A stretch of 34,337 nt of DNA from Sphingomonas sp. Leaf412 (GTDB taxonomy: Bacteria; Pseudomonadota; Alphaproteobacteria; Sphingomonadales; Sphingomonadaceae), in assembly GCF_001425405.1 (NCBI RefSeq), contig NZ_LMQP01000001.1, positions 866,690 through 901,026 on the forward strand. Reading direction: 5' to 3'. The notes below the pieces were generated by a model. The model was not told where the DNA came from and did not search any database. It saw only the letters and a program-made list of their open reading frames with translations. Below are positions 1 to 8,830 of this stretch, piece by piece. The translations under genes and the position numbers were made by a program. Every line of letters begins with the position of its first letter. The stretch's first letter is position 1.

Positions 1-2325
1 GACCACATACTCGTCCAGATAGGTGGCGTTCAGGTCGATCTGCACCTGCATGCGTCCCACTGTCCGGGCATAGATCAGGCCGAGGTCCAGCCCCTTCATC
101 CGTTCCCGCCCCGTGTTGATCGGCTGCGCGGACAATTGCGTGACCTCGCCGGTCAGCGTGCTGCGCGTGAAGTCGCGGCAGAACGGGCTCGACAGGTTGG
201 CACTGGCGTAGCAGACCGCCAGCTTCGTCGATCCCGGGATGGCGCGGATCGCGCCGTCGATGTCGATGTCGAACCAGTCCGCGGTCAGCGACAGGCCGGG
301 TACGAGCCCCCGCGGCTGGACCACGGTCCCCACGGTCCAGCTTTTCGACGTTTCGGGTTGCAGGAACTGGTTCCCGCCCACCGTCGTCAGGATCGTGGTG
401 CCCAACTGGACGTAGCCTGCGGGCACGCCCGATGCGCGACAATTGGCGACGAGCGTGGCGTTGGTGCTGGTGCCGTAGCGGCTGCACGGGTCGGACGTCG
501 TCAGGTTCCCCTCGGACACGCCGCCGAACAGCTCGGGGACGTTGGGTACGCGAAAGCCGGTGCCGTACGTACCCCGCAGCCGCAGCCCCTGCGTCACCAT
601 CCAGTCGGCCGCGAACTTGTAGTTCCAGTCGCTGCCGAACAGGTCGTAGTCGGAATAGCGCACCGCGCCGTCGAGCGTGAGCGAGCGGAAGAAGGGGACG
701 TCGGCCAGCACCGGCACCGACAGTTCGAGATAGGCTTCCTTCGCCTTCGTCGCGCCGGAGATCGGCGACTGCTGGTTCGTGTTGGCGATCCCGGCCACGG
801 TCAGCGGATCGGGGTTCCGCCAGCCCTTCTCCTCGCGATAGGTCACGCCGGTCGCGAACGACACCGCGCCCGCGGGCAGCCGGAACAGGCTGCCGTTCAG
901 GTCGGCGGTGAGCGACAGCAGCGAATTGCCGCCCGTGTCGCGCGACGTGAAGAGGATATAGTCGAGGACCTGCGGCGTCAGGTCGCCGAAGCCGAGATAG
1001 TCGGCGCAGGGGATCGCGGCACCGGGCGCGACGCTGCATCGCGACGTGTCGAGCGACTGGCCGACGCGCTGGAGGTTGGCGATGTTGGTCGATCCGTCGA
1101 CCGCGGTGTTGCGGCCGTAGGCGCCCGCGACCTCCCATGCCCAGTCGTTGGCCAGCGCGCCGCGAAGGCCCAGCGTCCCCTGGTATGTGTCCGTGCGCTG
1201 GAAGAACTGGCGCGGTCCCGGCTCGGCCAGGCGGCGCTGCACCAGCACGATATTCTGCCCGGTCGGGTTGGTGGGGTTGGACGCGGCGATCGACAGGTTG
1301 CGCAGCGTTCCCGGCGTCGCGATCTGGTTCGACTTGCGGTGCGTGTACAGGAATTCGCCGAACGCCTCGACGCCGTCGGTCAGGTCGTAATCCCCGAACA
1401 CCGCGGTCGTGATGCGCTCGATCGGGCTGACTGCGTACAGGAACGGGTTGGAATTGAAATTGTGCCTGGCCGCGCTGTACGGTTCGAAGAAGTCGCCGTT
1501 ACCGCCGGGCACCTGGTTGAAGTTGATCTGCTGTCCGTTGGGCAGCACGGCACGCCCGCCGATCGTCGACGCGCTGTTCACGCACGACAGCGCGCCGCGC
1601 GTCGTTTCCGCCAGCGAGCATGGCGCGCGCGACGCCAGGTTCACCGGCGCGGTCTTCTGGTACGTCGCCGCCGCCAGGATGCCGCCGCGGTCCCCGCGCG
1701 TCCCGATCAGCAGGTCCAGGACCTGGTCGCCGCCGTCCCCCCGCTCGGTGATGCCGCTGCGTCCGCCGATCCCGATGCCGTTGAAATCGGTGCGGGTGAC
1801 GAGGTTGACGACGCCCGCCATCGCGTCCGCGCCGTAGATCGCGGAGGCGCCGTCCTTCAGCACGTCCGTCCGCGCCAGCGCGACGACGGGGATCATGTTC
1901 AGGTCCGCCGACGAATTCGCGCCCGTGCCCCCGGCGACCAGGCGGCGATTGTTCAGCAGGACCAGCGTGCGCTTGATGCCCAGCCCGCGCAGGTTGACCT
2001 GCGCGGTGCCGTATCCGTTGCCGGTCCAATATGCGGAACTCTGGTTCCCCGCAAACCCCGCATTGGCGGGCAGCCGCTGGAGCAGGGTCTCGATATTGAC
2101 GATGCCGGTGTTCTCGATCTGCTCGGCCGATACCACCGTCGCCGGACCGACCCCCGCGATGTCCTGCCGCCGGATCCGGCTGCCCGTGACCAGCAGGTCG
2201 CCCGACCCTGCGGCTTCCTGGCCGGTCGCGGCGGCGTCCTGCGGACCGGTCGGATCGGCGCCCTGCGCGGCGACCGGCGCCGCGGTCAGGAAAGTTGCGG
2301 CGAGCAGTGCCGGCACGAACTTCAT
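1..2325 (-). CDS. TonB-dependent receptor, C-terminus cut off by window edge
   Basis: Outer-membrane TonB-dependent receptor for active uptake of an unknown ligand. The frame is open from an ATG at 2325 to base 1, giving 775 codons without a stop, so the last part of the beta-barrel lies outside the window. A signal peptide (MKFVPALLAATFLTAAPVAA) is followed by the plug-domain start LLVTGSRIRRQDIAG, then plug motifs VNLRGLGIKRTLVLLNNRR and ASAIYGADAMAGVVN, then long barrel sequence. A late barrel motif is FLQPETSKSW, and the last visible residues are LNATYLDEYVV. The start is supported by GGGGGAAA about 6 bases upstream. It belongs to the same subfamily as the receptor at 19239-22088. A 12-base palindrome sits about 53 bases upstream. 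The family is certain; the ligand cannot be read from the sequence. Confidence 0.93.
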   Translation of the reverse strand, partial: MKFVPALLAATFLTAAPVAAQGADPTGPQDAAATGQEAAGSGDLLVTGSRIRRQDIAGVGPATVVSAEQIENTGIVNIETLLQRLPANAGFAGNQSSAYWTGNGYGTAQVNLRGLGIKRTLVLLNNRRLVAGGTGANSSADLNMIPVVALARTDVLKDGASAIYGADAMAGVVNLVTRTDFNGIGIGGRSGITERGDGGDQVLDLLIGTRGDRGGILAAATYQKTAPVNLASRAPCSLAETTRGALSCVNSASTIGGRAVLPNGQQINFNQVPGGNGDFFEPYSAARHNFNSNPFLYAVSPIERITTAVFGDYDLTDGVEAFGEFLYTHRKSNQIATPGTLRNLSIAASNPTNPTGQNIVLVQRRLAEPGPRQFFQRTDTYQGTLGLRGALANDWAWEVAGAYGRNTAVDGSTNIANLQRVGQSLDTSRCSVAPGAAIPCADYLGFGDLTPQVLDYILFTSRDTGGNSLLSLTADLNGSLFRLPAGAVSFATGVTYREEKGWRNPDPLTVAGIANTNQQSPISGATKAKEAYLELSVPVLADVPFFRSLTLDGAVRYSDYDLFGSDWNYKFAADWMVTQGLRLRGTYGTGFRVPNVPELFGGVSEGNLTTSDPCSRYGTSTNATLVANCRASGVPAGYVQLGTTILTTVGGNQFLQPETSKSWTVGTVVQPRGLVPGLSLTADWFDIDIDGAIRAIPGSTKLAVCYASANLSSPFCRDFTRSTLTGEVTQLSAQPINTGRERMKGLDLGLIYARTVGRMQVQIDLNATYLDEYVV

Positions 2326-2377
2326 GATTGTGTTTCCCCCGTCCATCGTTGCGCGATGAACCGGTTTGAAGCATTAA

Positions 2378-2389
2378 CTGTATATACAG
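2378..2389. promoter_or_regulatory. 12-base perfect palindrome upstream of the TBDR
   Basis: CTGTATATACAG is a perfect dyad in an unusually AT-rich patch. On the minus strand it follows a TTGACC element directly, so a repressor bound there would overlap a promoter for the receptor starting at 2325. A matching -10 box is not convincing. Operator function is an inference from position and symmetry. Confidence 0.4.
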
Positions 2390-2564
2390 GTCAAACGAAA
2401 AACGCGCGCTTTATCAATCACTTAGGTTCTAAATCAACCGTCGCGCCCCCGACATCATACGCGCCAGCGGTCGCTATCCCTCACCCGGTCGTGGATTCGC
2501 AACATTGTTGCGCCGCGTGGCGCCGACGGAGCCGGGTGCGTCGCGCGGCCGTACCGTGCCGAAC

Positions 2565-2598
2565 AAAAAAAGGGGAGGGCGGATCGCTCCGCCCTCCC
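2565..2598 (-). terminator. Intrinsic terminator of the autotransporter gene
   Basis: Read on the minus strand, an 11-bp perfect GC-rich stem (GGGAGGGCGGA with TCCGCCCTCCC) closes a GCGA loop of the stable GNRA class. It is followed by C and then seven U. It lies 26 bases past the autotransporter stop at 2624 and is oriented for that gene. It should separate it from the downstream TBDR, which then needs its own promoter within 2326-2564. Confidence 0.9.
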
Positions 2599-2623
2599 GT
2601 CAGTCTTGGGGTATCGTCAGGGA

Positions 2624-5600
2624 TCAGAAACGGAAACCGATGCTGCCCATCACCTGTCCCGCGCTGTTCCCGCCGCCAGTCAGGTAATTGCCCCGCAACG
2701 AGAAGCTGGCGCCGTAGAGGTCCGCGACCACGCCTGCCCCCAGCTTGGCGAAGCCTTCCGGATCGACGCCCTGCACGCGGAACGTGGTCGCCCGATCGCC
2801 CAGGAACGCCACGTCGCGGAACGCCTCGACATCGCCCTGGAAGACGTAGGACCCCTCGACGAACGGCCGGATGCCGCCGAACGATCCGCCGACGCGCAGG
2901 CCCAGTTCGGGGCTGACCACCGTACGTTCACGGCGCGCCACCGCCAGGCCGATCCCGCCGGCATCCTCCTCCTCGAACGCGCCGAAGTCGAACCGCCGGC
3001 CCTCGATCTTCGCGAACGGCGTCAGTAGGGCCTGGCCGAAGGTGAAGGCGTAGCCGACCTGCGCGCCGAAGCGGAACTCCTTGCTGTCGAACTCGCTGCT
3101 GGCGACCCGGGAGAAGAGCGGCAGGCCGCGCGTCGTGTCCCAGTTGGACCAGCCGAAGACCGCCTGCGCCGACACGTCGAAATTGCCGATCATCTGGCGC
3201 CCATAGGCCCCCAGCATGTAGGTATCGGCCGATGCGCGGTTCGGCAGCGAACGGTCGCGGGCGTCGATACGCCCGTATCCGCCCGCCACGGCGAAGGTGC
3301 CGCCGGTGCCGGTGCTGATCCCGACACCCAGCGAGCCGCCGTAATTGTCGGCGCGCAGCGCGCCGGCGCCGGTCCGCGCGCTGCCGTCGAAGCGGGCGAA
3401 GCTGCCCGTCGGCCGCAGCCAGAGGCCGATGCCCGCGTCGTCACCGACCGGCGTGTCCGCCGCCTCGCCGAACGCCGCGGTCGTGCTGATCGCGGCGAGC
3501 GAGCCGTAGAACGAGCCCGAGCCGAGCTGGGTCAGCGCGGTGCTCGCATCCGCGGCCGACAATTGCGTGTCCAGACCCGCGATCACCGTCGCCAGGTCCT
3601 GCAACTGCGCATATCCCTGCACGTCCGCCACCGCATTGGGATTGCGGATGGCCGACAGGCGGGTGACGACGTTCGGGATGGCCGCGTCCAGCGCGACCGC
3701 CGCCGCCGCCGCGTTCGAGGTGGTCGTGACCGAGGCATAGGACGTGCGGGCCACGTCGACCGACACGACCGTCGACGTGCCGACGGTGCGCGGGGTCACC
3801 ACGAAGCGCACGAACGGCGAGGTGGTGGACGACACGACGTTCAGCCCGCTGGCGCTGTAGGTGCCGTTGACGGTCAAGAGGTCGAACGCGCGACCGGCGG
3901 TGTAGATCGCGCCGGGCGTGGTCGCCAGCGTGATGTTGCCCGCCAGCGTCGCGTTGCCCGTCACCGTCAACGCCCCCTGCGTCGAGCGCAGCGTGGTGGT
4001 CGAGGTGGGGTCGTAGGCGACGAAGGGCGACAGTCCGACGCCATATCCCGCGAAACCGAGCAGGCCCTCCGCCGGCAACGGTCCGACGCCCACACCGTTG
4101 GAACGGATCAGGGCCGGGGCAACCGCGACCGCGAGCGTGCCCGCCGCCGCCTGGGTGTAATTGCCCTCGACACGCAGGTTCGTTCCCTCGACCACCGACG
4201 TCGCGCCATCGGTCACGCGGCGTCCCAGCAGCAGCGTGCCGCCCGCGACTTCCACGTTCCCGCGGATGCCGAAGGTGGCGGCGCCCGTCACCGGATCGTT
4301 GCCGACCGTGCCCAGCTGCGCCTCGCCCCCGCTGACGCGGAAGGTCCCGACATCCATCGTGTACGACGCCAGCGTCGACGCGACGCTAGGCGCCACGTAG
4401 CTGTTGCCGACGATCGTGAAGGCACCCGCGCCGGTCTTCTCGACCAGGTTGACGCCCAGCACGCGGCTGCCGCTTGCGATCGAGACGCTGGGGACGAACG
4501 TTCCGGAGGCCGAATTGCCCAGCGCCGGATCGATCGCGGCGAAGGCGGCGTAATTGGCGCCGTTGACGTACCGCAGCGGGCCGGTCCCTTCACCCACCGC
4601 ATCGGACGGCAGATCGAAGGTGCCGACACCCAGCGTCCCCGCACCGGACAGCGTCAGCGTGGTGTTCGTCAGCCGCGTCACCCCGTCGATCGCGCGCTGG
4701 GCGACGATGTTGCCCGTCGTGATCGACCCGTTGTTGAGGTTGACGTTCGCGGTGATGTCGCTGGTCCGGATCACCGCATTGGCGGCGGCGCCGGTCGACG
4801 GATCGGCGATCGTCGCGCCGGTGACGTTGACGCCGCCGAGCAGCAGGCCGTTCTGGTTGACGGTGTAGGTCTGCGCGAACCGTGTGGCGGGCGCAGCCGC
4901 CGTCAGCACCGAACTGGTCGCGGTCGTGGTCTGGGTCCGCGTGCCCAGGTCGAGCGTCTTGCCCAGCGCGACACCGCCGCGCAGCACGCCCGTATTGGTC
5001 AGCGTCCCGGTGGCGCCACGCAGCGACGTCGTGCCGCTGACGACCCCGCTGTTCGTCACCGACGCGGCGCCGCCGGTGCCCGTGCGCGTGGTGACCGCCA
5101 CCGTCCGCGCCGTCACCGCATCGGCCAGGCCGGTGCCGGTGCTGGTGGTCGACTGGTCGACCGTCAGCGCGTCGGCGAAGATCGAGCCGAAGATCGTGCC
5201 GGAGTTCGTCGCGCTCGCGCCGCCGATGCTGCTGACGCTGACGCTTATCGGTGCACCGAAGTATCCGGTCGATGCGCCGATGATGCCCGCATTGGTGACG
5301 ACGGCGGGGCCGCCGACGGTCGTCTGCGTCGTGGTGGACACGCGCCCGGACAACGTGCCCACGGCATTGAAGGTGTCGGCGGTCGACGTGGTGGTATTGG
5401 AATTGCCGAAGCCGACGAACACGCTGCCGGCGTTGGTCTGCGCCACGCGTGAGCCAGCCGCGATCGACAGGGCGGACCCCGCCAGACCCGCGACCGTGAT
5501 CGATCCGTCGACCGCGGAAGTGCCTGCCGCCTGGAGCGGCTGCGCCGAGTTGATCGTCAGTGCGGCCGACCCGCCGCGATACGTCGAGCTGCTGGTCGAG

Positions 5601-8470
5601 GTCGCGGTGGTCGCGACGAAGCCGAAGCCGGTGGTGCCGGTACCCGCGAAGGTCGTTTCGCTTGCCGAATTGTCGAGCGTCCTGCCGGTGAACAGCGAGA
5701 TGCTGTTCCCCCCGGTAACCTGACCGGTCAGCGATGCGGTGGCATTGCCGAAGGGCGAGAAGATCTGCGCCCCCCCGACCCGGCCCGCCATCGTCGCCTC
5801 GCTGTTGCCCGAGGCGGTCGGCACGGTGCTGACGGTGCTGGCGCGATCGACCCGCGTGCTGGCGGCGGAGCCGGTCCGCGTGCTCACGCTGCTGAAGTCG
5901 GATCGCGTGTCGGCGCCGACATTGTTGTTGACGTTCAGGAAGCCGCCGACGGTGCTGCCCGACGCGATCGTCGCGGATGCGCCGGTCGATCCGGCCCCGG
6001 TACCGCGGCCGAACACGTTCACCGACCCGTCGACCGTCGCGTTGTTCGTCAGCGACAGCGTCGCCGACCCGCTGGCGCCGCGCGATTCGCTGAAGTTGCT
6101 GTTGCTGGCGGCCTGCGACACCGTCGGCGCGGTCGTCAGGACCGTGCCCGCCACCCGCGTCGACCGGCTGCTCGCGTCACTGCCTCCGGCGAAGTTGCTG
6201 GCGCCGCCCGCGCTGATCGAGATGCCGCCCTGGACGAGGCCGCCGGTCACGGCCACGCTCGCCGCGCCGCTCTGCGTGGTCACCGACAGGTCGCCGGTGC
6301 CGAAGCCGTTGTTGCGCAGGGATCCGGTGATCGTGGCGACGTTGTCGGCGGCCTGGATCGTGGTCGTGTTGCGGTTCGTCGACGCCGTGACCGTCTCCGA
6401 CGCGCCGGTCGCGGGCGAAACCGCGGCCTGGGTCGTCGTGAGGGTGGACGACGATCCGGACGAGGTGGAGGCGGACGTGCCGCTGTTCAGGAAGACGTCG
6501 GCGTACAGGGTCCCGCCGATCGTCGCGACGCTTCCCGCGTCACCCGACTGGGCGACGGAGCGATAGCCCGCGAGCGGGGAGCCCGCGACCGCGCCGACCG
6601 TGCCCGAATAGGTGCCGGTGACGGTGCCGCCGGTCGGGGTGGTGGTCGAACTGTTGCTCGACACCTGCTCGTCGCGGACGAGATTGCCGCCCGCGGTCGC
6701 TGGCGTGGTGGCGACCGTCCGCGCGAAGGCGTTGGCGCTGGTGGTCGTCGCCCCGGTCGCCGAGACACTGACGTTTCCGAAGATCGCGCCGCTGTTGTCG
6801 ATCGTCGCGTTGCGCGCCGCCTGAACCGTGACATTGTCCTCGATCACCGCCCCGGCGCGGTTGACCAGCGCGGCGGAGCCGCCGACGGCGACATTGGTGC
6901 TGGAAAAGGAGTTGGAGTCCACGACCGTCGTTGTGGTGCCCGCCACCGTCGTCACCCGGTCGTTGCGGCTCTGCGATGCGGTTTGCAGCGACCGTGCGCT
7001 TTCGGCGGTCGCGCCGTCGCGGATGCGCCCCGCATTGTCCAGCGTCGCGCCCGTGTCGCCGCGTGCCGTAGCCGAACCGAACACCGCCCCCGTCGATGCG
7101 ACGGCCACTCGCGCACCGGCGCCGGTCGCCGCTGCGGTCGCGGCCGACGTATTGCTGAAATCGCCGGTGGCGAAGGTCGTGCTGTTCAGCGAAGTGCTGG
7201 TGGTGGCGGTGCCGCGCGACGTCGCATTGACGTTGCCCGTCGTCGTCACCGTCGTGCCCGTTCCGGCGCCGACCGTGCCCGCGACCGTCACGGCCGCAGC
7301 CGCGGCGTTGGAACTGGCCTGCGCGGTTCCGAACACCTGCCCCGTCGCGGCGATATCGACCGTGGCGGTGCCGCCGACCGGCGTGAAGCTGCTCGACGAT
7401 TGCGACGATGCGCCCGTCGCGCTGTTCACCGACGTGTTGGTGAAGGTGGTGTTGCTGGGGTTGGAGGTGGCGAACACGCTGCCGCCCGCGGCCGTGCTGC
7501 CCACCACGCCCGCGATCGACGCGCTGGACCCGCCGGGACCCGAGGTCACGGCGACCGATGCCGCGCGCCCGTCGACGCCCAGCACGAGGCTTGCCGCCCC
7601 GCCGACCGCGGTCTGCGTATTGCCTGTGACGGTGGTCGTCGTGCCGCCCGCGACCGTCGTGTTCCCGCCGCCGGGGATGAAGGTGGTCGTGAAGGCGTTC
7701 GCCCCCACCGTCACCGCTCCCGCCGCCGCGTTCAGGTTCAGCTGCGCGCCGCCGACCCCGAACAGGCTGATACGCTGCGGCACCGCCGCGGTCGTTGCGG
7801 TTGCCGGAATACCCACCGGCGCGGTGATGGTGGCGATGGCGGTCCCGCCGGTGGCGGCGTTCGTGGTCGTCGCATCGACACCGATCGTGCCCGTGGTGGT
7901 CGGGGTCAGACGATATGATTGCAGGAAGACCGCGGTCGTCCCCGCGCCCCCCGTCGCGACGTAGATCGGCCCGCTGCTGGTCAGGCCGATATTGCCCGAT
8001 CCGTCGAGCGCGAGACCACCGGACAGCGTGCCCGTATTCACCGCCGTGATCGTCCCGCCCAGGCCGGACGCGAACACCTGACCGGTAATGACCCCGCTGT
8101 TGTTGAATGCCAGCGTGTTGGCCGCTGCGTCGGGCGTGCCGAAATAGGTGAAGCCGACGGTCGCGGCGTCGGTGCCCAGCGTGCCGGCATTGGCGATGTC
8201 GATCGCGCCGTTGAACGGCGGATTGTTCGGCTCCACCGCCAGGTCGTCACGCGTGACGAGGGTATTGGGCTGGATACGGATGGTGACCGATGGGGGCGCC
8301 GTCGCGTCGATCGCGGCGTTGACCTGCGACGCCGTCACCGTGCCCGCGCACGTCACCGTGGACGCCGCCGTCGTGCATTGCGCCTGCGCCTGCGATGCGC
8401 TCAACGCGATGACCACGGCCAGTGTCGCCGTACCGGTGCACAACCGTGCCTTACCGTTCCCCTGCTTCAT
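2624..8470 (-). CDS. Autotransporter with beta-barrel domain, giant Ser/Thr/Gly-rich passenger
   Basis: A 1948-residue type V secreted surface protein. Residues 1-31 are a Sec signal peptide ending SQAQAQ. The passenger, roughly 32-1600, is Ala/Thr/Ser/Gly/Val-rich with irregular repeats of the form N-(S/T/A)-G-x-(I/V)-x-G-x-(V/I), for example NSGVITGQVF, NSGAIFGNVSV and NSGTIFGSIF. This is the pattern expected of a right-handed beta-helix. It contains only two lysines, and its only cysteines are two near the N-terminus (about 32 and 41). A helical linker (about 1590-1665) precedes a C-terminal barrel from about 1675 (DDAGIGLWLRPTGSFARF) to the last residues GSIGFRF; a terminal Phe is typical of barrel assembly signals. 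AGGGGGAAA just upstream of the ATG supports the start. Its role (adhesion, aggregation or other) is not readable. It is read away from the Crp/Fnr gene and ends in its own terminator. Confidence 0.92.
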   Translation of the reverse strand: MKQGNGKARLCTGTATLAVVIALSASQAQAQCTTAASTVTCAGTVTASQVNAAIDATAPPSVTIRIQPNTLVTRDDLAVEPNNPPFNGAIDIANAGTLGTDAATVGFTYFGTPDAAANTLAFNNSGVITGQVFASGLGGTITAVNTGTLSGGLALDGSGNIGLTSSGPIYVATGGAGTTAVFLQSYRLTPTTTGTIGVDATTTNAATGGTAIATITAPVGIPATATTAAVPQRISLFGVGGAQLNLNAAAGAVTVGANAFTTTFIPGGGNTTVAGGTTTTVTGNTQTAVGGAASLVLGVDGRAASVAVTSGPGGSSASIAGVVGSTAAGGSVFATSNPSNTTFTNTSVNSATGASSQSSSSFTPVGGTATVDIAATGQVFGTAQASSNAAAAAVTVAGTVGAGTGTTVTTTGNVNATSRGTATTSTSLNSTTFATGDFSNTSAATAAATGAGARVAVASTGAVFGSATARGDTGATLDNAGRIRDGATAESARSLQTASQSRNDRVTTVAGTTTTVVDSNSFSSTNVAVGGSAALVNRAGAVIEDNVTVQAARNATIDNSGAIFGNVSVSATGATTTSANAFARTVATTPATAGGNLVRDEQVSSNSSTTTPTGGTVTGTYSGTVGAVAGSPLAGYRSVAQSGDAGSVATIGGTLYADVFLNSGTSASTSSGSSSTLTTTQAAVSPATGASETVTASTNRNTTTIQAADNVATITGSLRNNGFGTGDLSVTTQSGAASVAVTGGLVQGGISISAGGASNFAGGSDASSRSTRVAGTVLTTAPTVSQAASNSNFSESRGASGSATLSLTNNATVDGSVNVFGRGTGAGSTGASATIASGSTVGGFLNVNNNVGADTRSDFSSVSTRTGSAASTRVDRASTVSTVPTASGNSEATMAGRVGGAQIFSPFGNATASLTGQVTGGNSISLFTGRTLDNSASETTFAGTGTTGFGFVATTATSTSSSTYRGGSAALTINSAQPLQAAGTSAVDGSITVAGLAGSALSIAAGSRVAQTNAGSVFVGFGNSNTTTSTADTFNAVGTLSGRVSTTTQTTVGGPAVVTNAGIIGASTGYFGAPISVSVSSIGGASATNSGTIFGSIFADALTVDQSTTSTGTGLADAVTARTVAVTTRTGTGGAASVTNSGVVSGTTSLRGATGTLTNTGVLRGGVALGKTLDLGTRTQTTTATSSVLTAAAPATRFAQTYTVNQNGLLLGGVNVTGATIADPSTGAAANAVIRTSDITANVNLNNGSITTGNIVAQRAIDGVTRLTNTTLTLSGAGTLGVGTFDLPSDAVGEGTGPLRYVNGANYAAFAAIDPALGNSASGTFVPSVSIASGSRVLGVNLVEKTGAGAFTIVGNSYVAPSVASTLASYTMDVGTFRVSGGEAQLGTVGNDPVTGAATFGIRGNVEVAGGTLLLGRRVTDGATSVVEGTNLRVEGNYTQAAAGTLAVAVAPALIRSNGVGVGPLPAEGLLGFAGYGVGLSPFVAYDPTSTTTLRSTQGALTVTGNATLAGNITLATTPGAIYTAGRAFDLLTVNGTYSASGLNVVSSTTSPFVRFVVTPRTVGTSTVVSVDVARTSYASVTTTSNAAAAAVALDAAIPNVVTRLSAIRNPNAVADVQGYAQLQDLATVIAGLDTQLSAADASTALTQLGSGSFYGSLAAISTTAAFGEAADTPVGDDAGIGLWLRPTGSFARFDGSARTGAGALRADNYGGSLGVGISTGTGGTFAVAGGYGRIDARDRSLPNRASADTYMLGAYGRQMIGNFDVSAQAVFGWSNWDTTRGLPLFSRVASSEFDSKEFRFGAQVGYAFTFGQALLTPFAKIEGRRFDFGAFEEEDAGGIGLAVARRERTVVSPELGLRVGGSFGGIRPFVEGSYVFQGDVEAFRDVAFLGDRATTFRVQGVDPEGFAKLGAGVVADLYGASFSLRGNYLTGGGNSAGQVMGSIGFRF

Positions 8471-8585
8471 GCTTTCCCCCTGCGCCTGCGTCCGCGTGAT
8501 GGATAAGCAGCGATGAATCTGTACGAATCAGCGGTGCTTACGGACTTGTGAAAAAGGGCTTTCGGCGCTGCGGCCGCGCCGTGCA

Positions 8586-8599
8586 GTGACAACCATCAC
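8586..8599. promoter_or_regulatory. CRP-type palindrome, site 1
   Basis: GTGACAACCATCAC fits GTGA-N6-TCAC, the core of the CRP-family site TGTGA-N6-TCACA. It lies 115 bases upstream of the autotransporter start. Its centre is 24 bases from that of site 2. The neighbouring regulator at 8827 has the CRP-like recognition helix needed to bind it. Binding is inferred. Confidence 0.55.
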
Positions 8600-8609
8600 A
8601 TAACGCGAC

Positions 8610-8623
8610 GTGATTCTTGTCAC
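8610..8623. promoter_or_regulatory. CRP-type palindrome, site 2
   Basis: GTGATTCTTGTCAC, followed by A, again fits GTGA-N6-TCAC. If the -10-like element at 8683-8688 is used, this site is centred near -78 and site 1 near -102, compatible with upstream activation or autoregulation of the Crp/Fnr gene. It is also 139 bases upstream of the autotransporter start. Confidence 0.57.
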
Positions 8624-8679
8624 ACCCGCCGTGTTGCGAAGGAGAGCCGATGATTAGTGGGGCATAAATTGTAAGGAAC

Positions 8680-8688
8680 TGCGATAAT
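8680..8688 (+). promoter_or_regulatory. Possible extended -10 element of the Crp/Fnr gene
   Basis: TGCGATAAT matches an extended -10 (TGn plus five of six bases of TATAAT). No good -35 is present at the right distance, as expected for an extended -10 or activator-dependent promoter. It would give a leader of about 100 bases before the mini-ORF at 8798. Low confidence because the whole stretch is AT-rich. Confidence 0.3.
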
Positions 8689-8797
8689 GTACGAAAAATA
8701 TTTACGACAACACTGTGGCATACCCCATTTGAACTATGACGACTTGATTTTAGCCCCCTACCGATGAACTGGTTGCCGTCGGGGGGGAGTTCTACGG

Positions 8798-8830
8798 ATG
8801 CCTGAGCTGAACGATCGCGGTGCCCGATGA
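8798..8830 (+). CDS. Possible 10-residue leader ORF (MPELNDRGAR) coupled to the Crp/Fnr gene
   Basis: ATG at 8798 is preceded at about 9 bases by GGGGGGGAG, the best Shine-Dalgarno sequence in this stretch. Ten codons follow, and the TGA (8828-8830) overlaps the ATG of the Crp/Fnr frame at 8827 as ATGA. That next ATG has no ribosome binding site of its own, so translation by coupled re-initiation is a natural reading. The ORF is far too short for coding statistics and could be chance. Confidence 0.35.
   Translation: MPELNDRGAR

Larger units (their letters stand above)
8471..8797. other. Divergent regulatory intergenic region
   Basis: This non-coding stretch lies between the divergent autotransporter (start 8470) and the Crp/Fnr gene with its leader ORF. 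It is markedly more AT-rich than the surroundings, especially 8640-8760. It holds two GTGA-N6-TCAC palindromes (8586-8623) and an extended -10-like element on the plus strand (8680-8688). No convincing promoter was found for the autotransporter direction. Confidence 0.7.

Noticed and set aside
136..2916. Plus-strand open frame of more than 900 codons across the TBDR and the autotransporter 3' end
   Set aside because: It is antisense to two well-supported genes and to the terminator between them, and is Arg-rich with no domain. Long antisense frames are expected at this GC content and codon bias.
3563..8506. Several long plus-strand open frames antisense to the autotransporter
   Set aside because: They mirror the repeated GCC/ACC/GTC codons of the passenger, show Arg/Pro/Val-rich low complexity, and lack ribosome sites or recognisable domains.
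8561..8582. Hairpin CGGCGC/GCGCCG followed on the minus strand by CTTTTT as an attenuator of the autotransporter
   Set aside because: The stem is only 6 bp and the T-run is 7 bases away. It also lies upstream of where a promoter would be expected.
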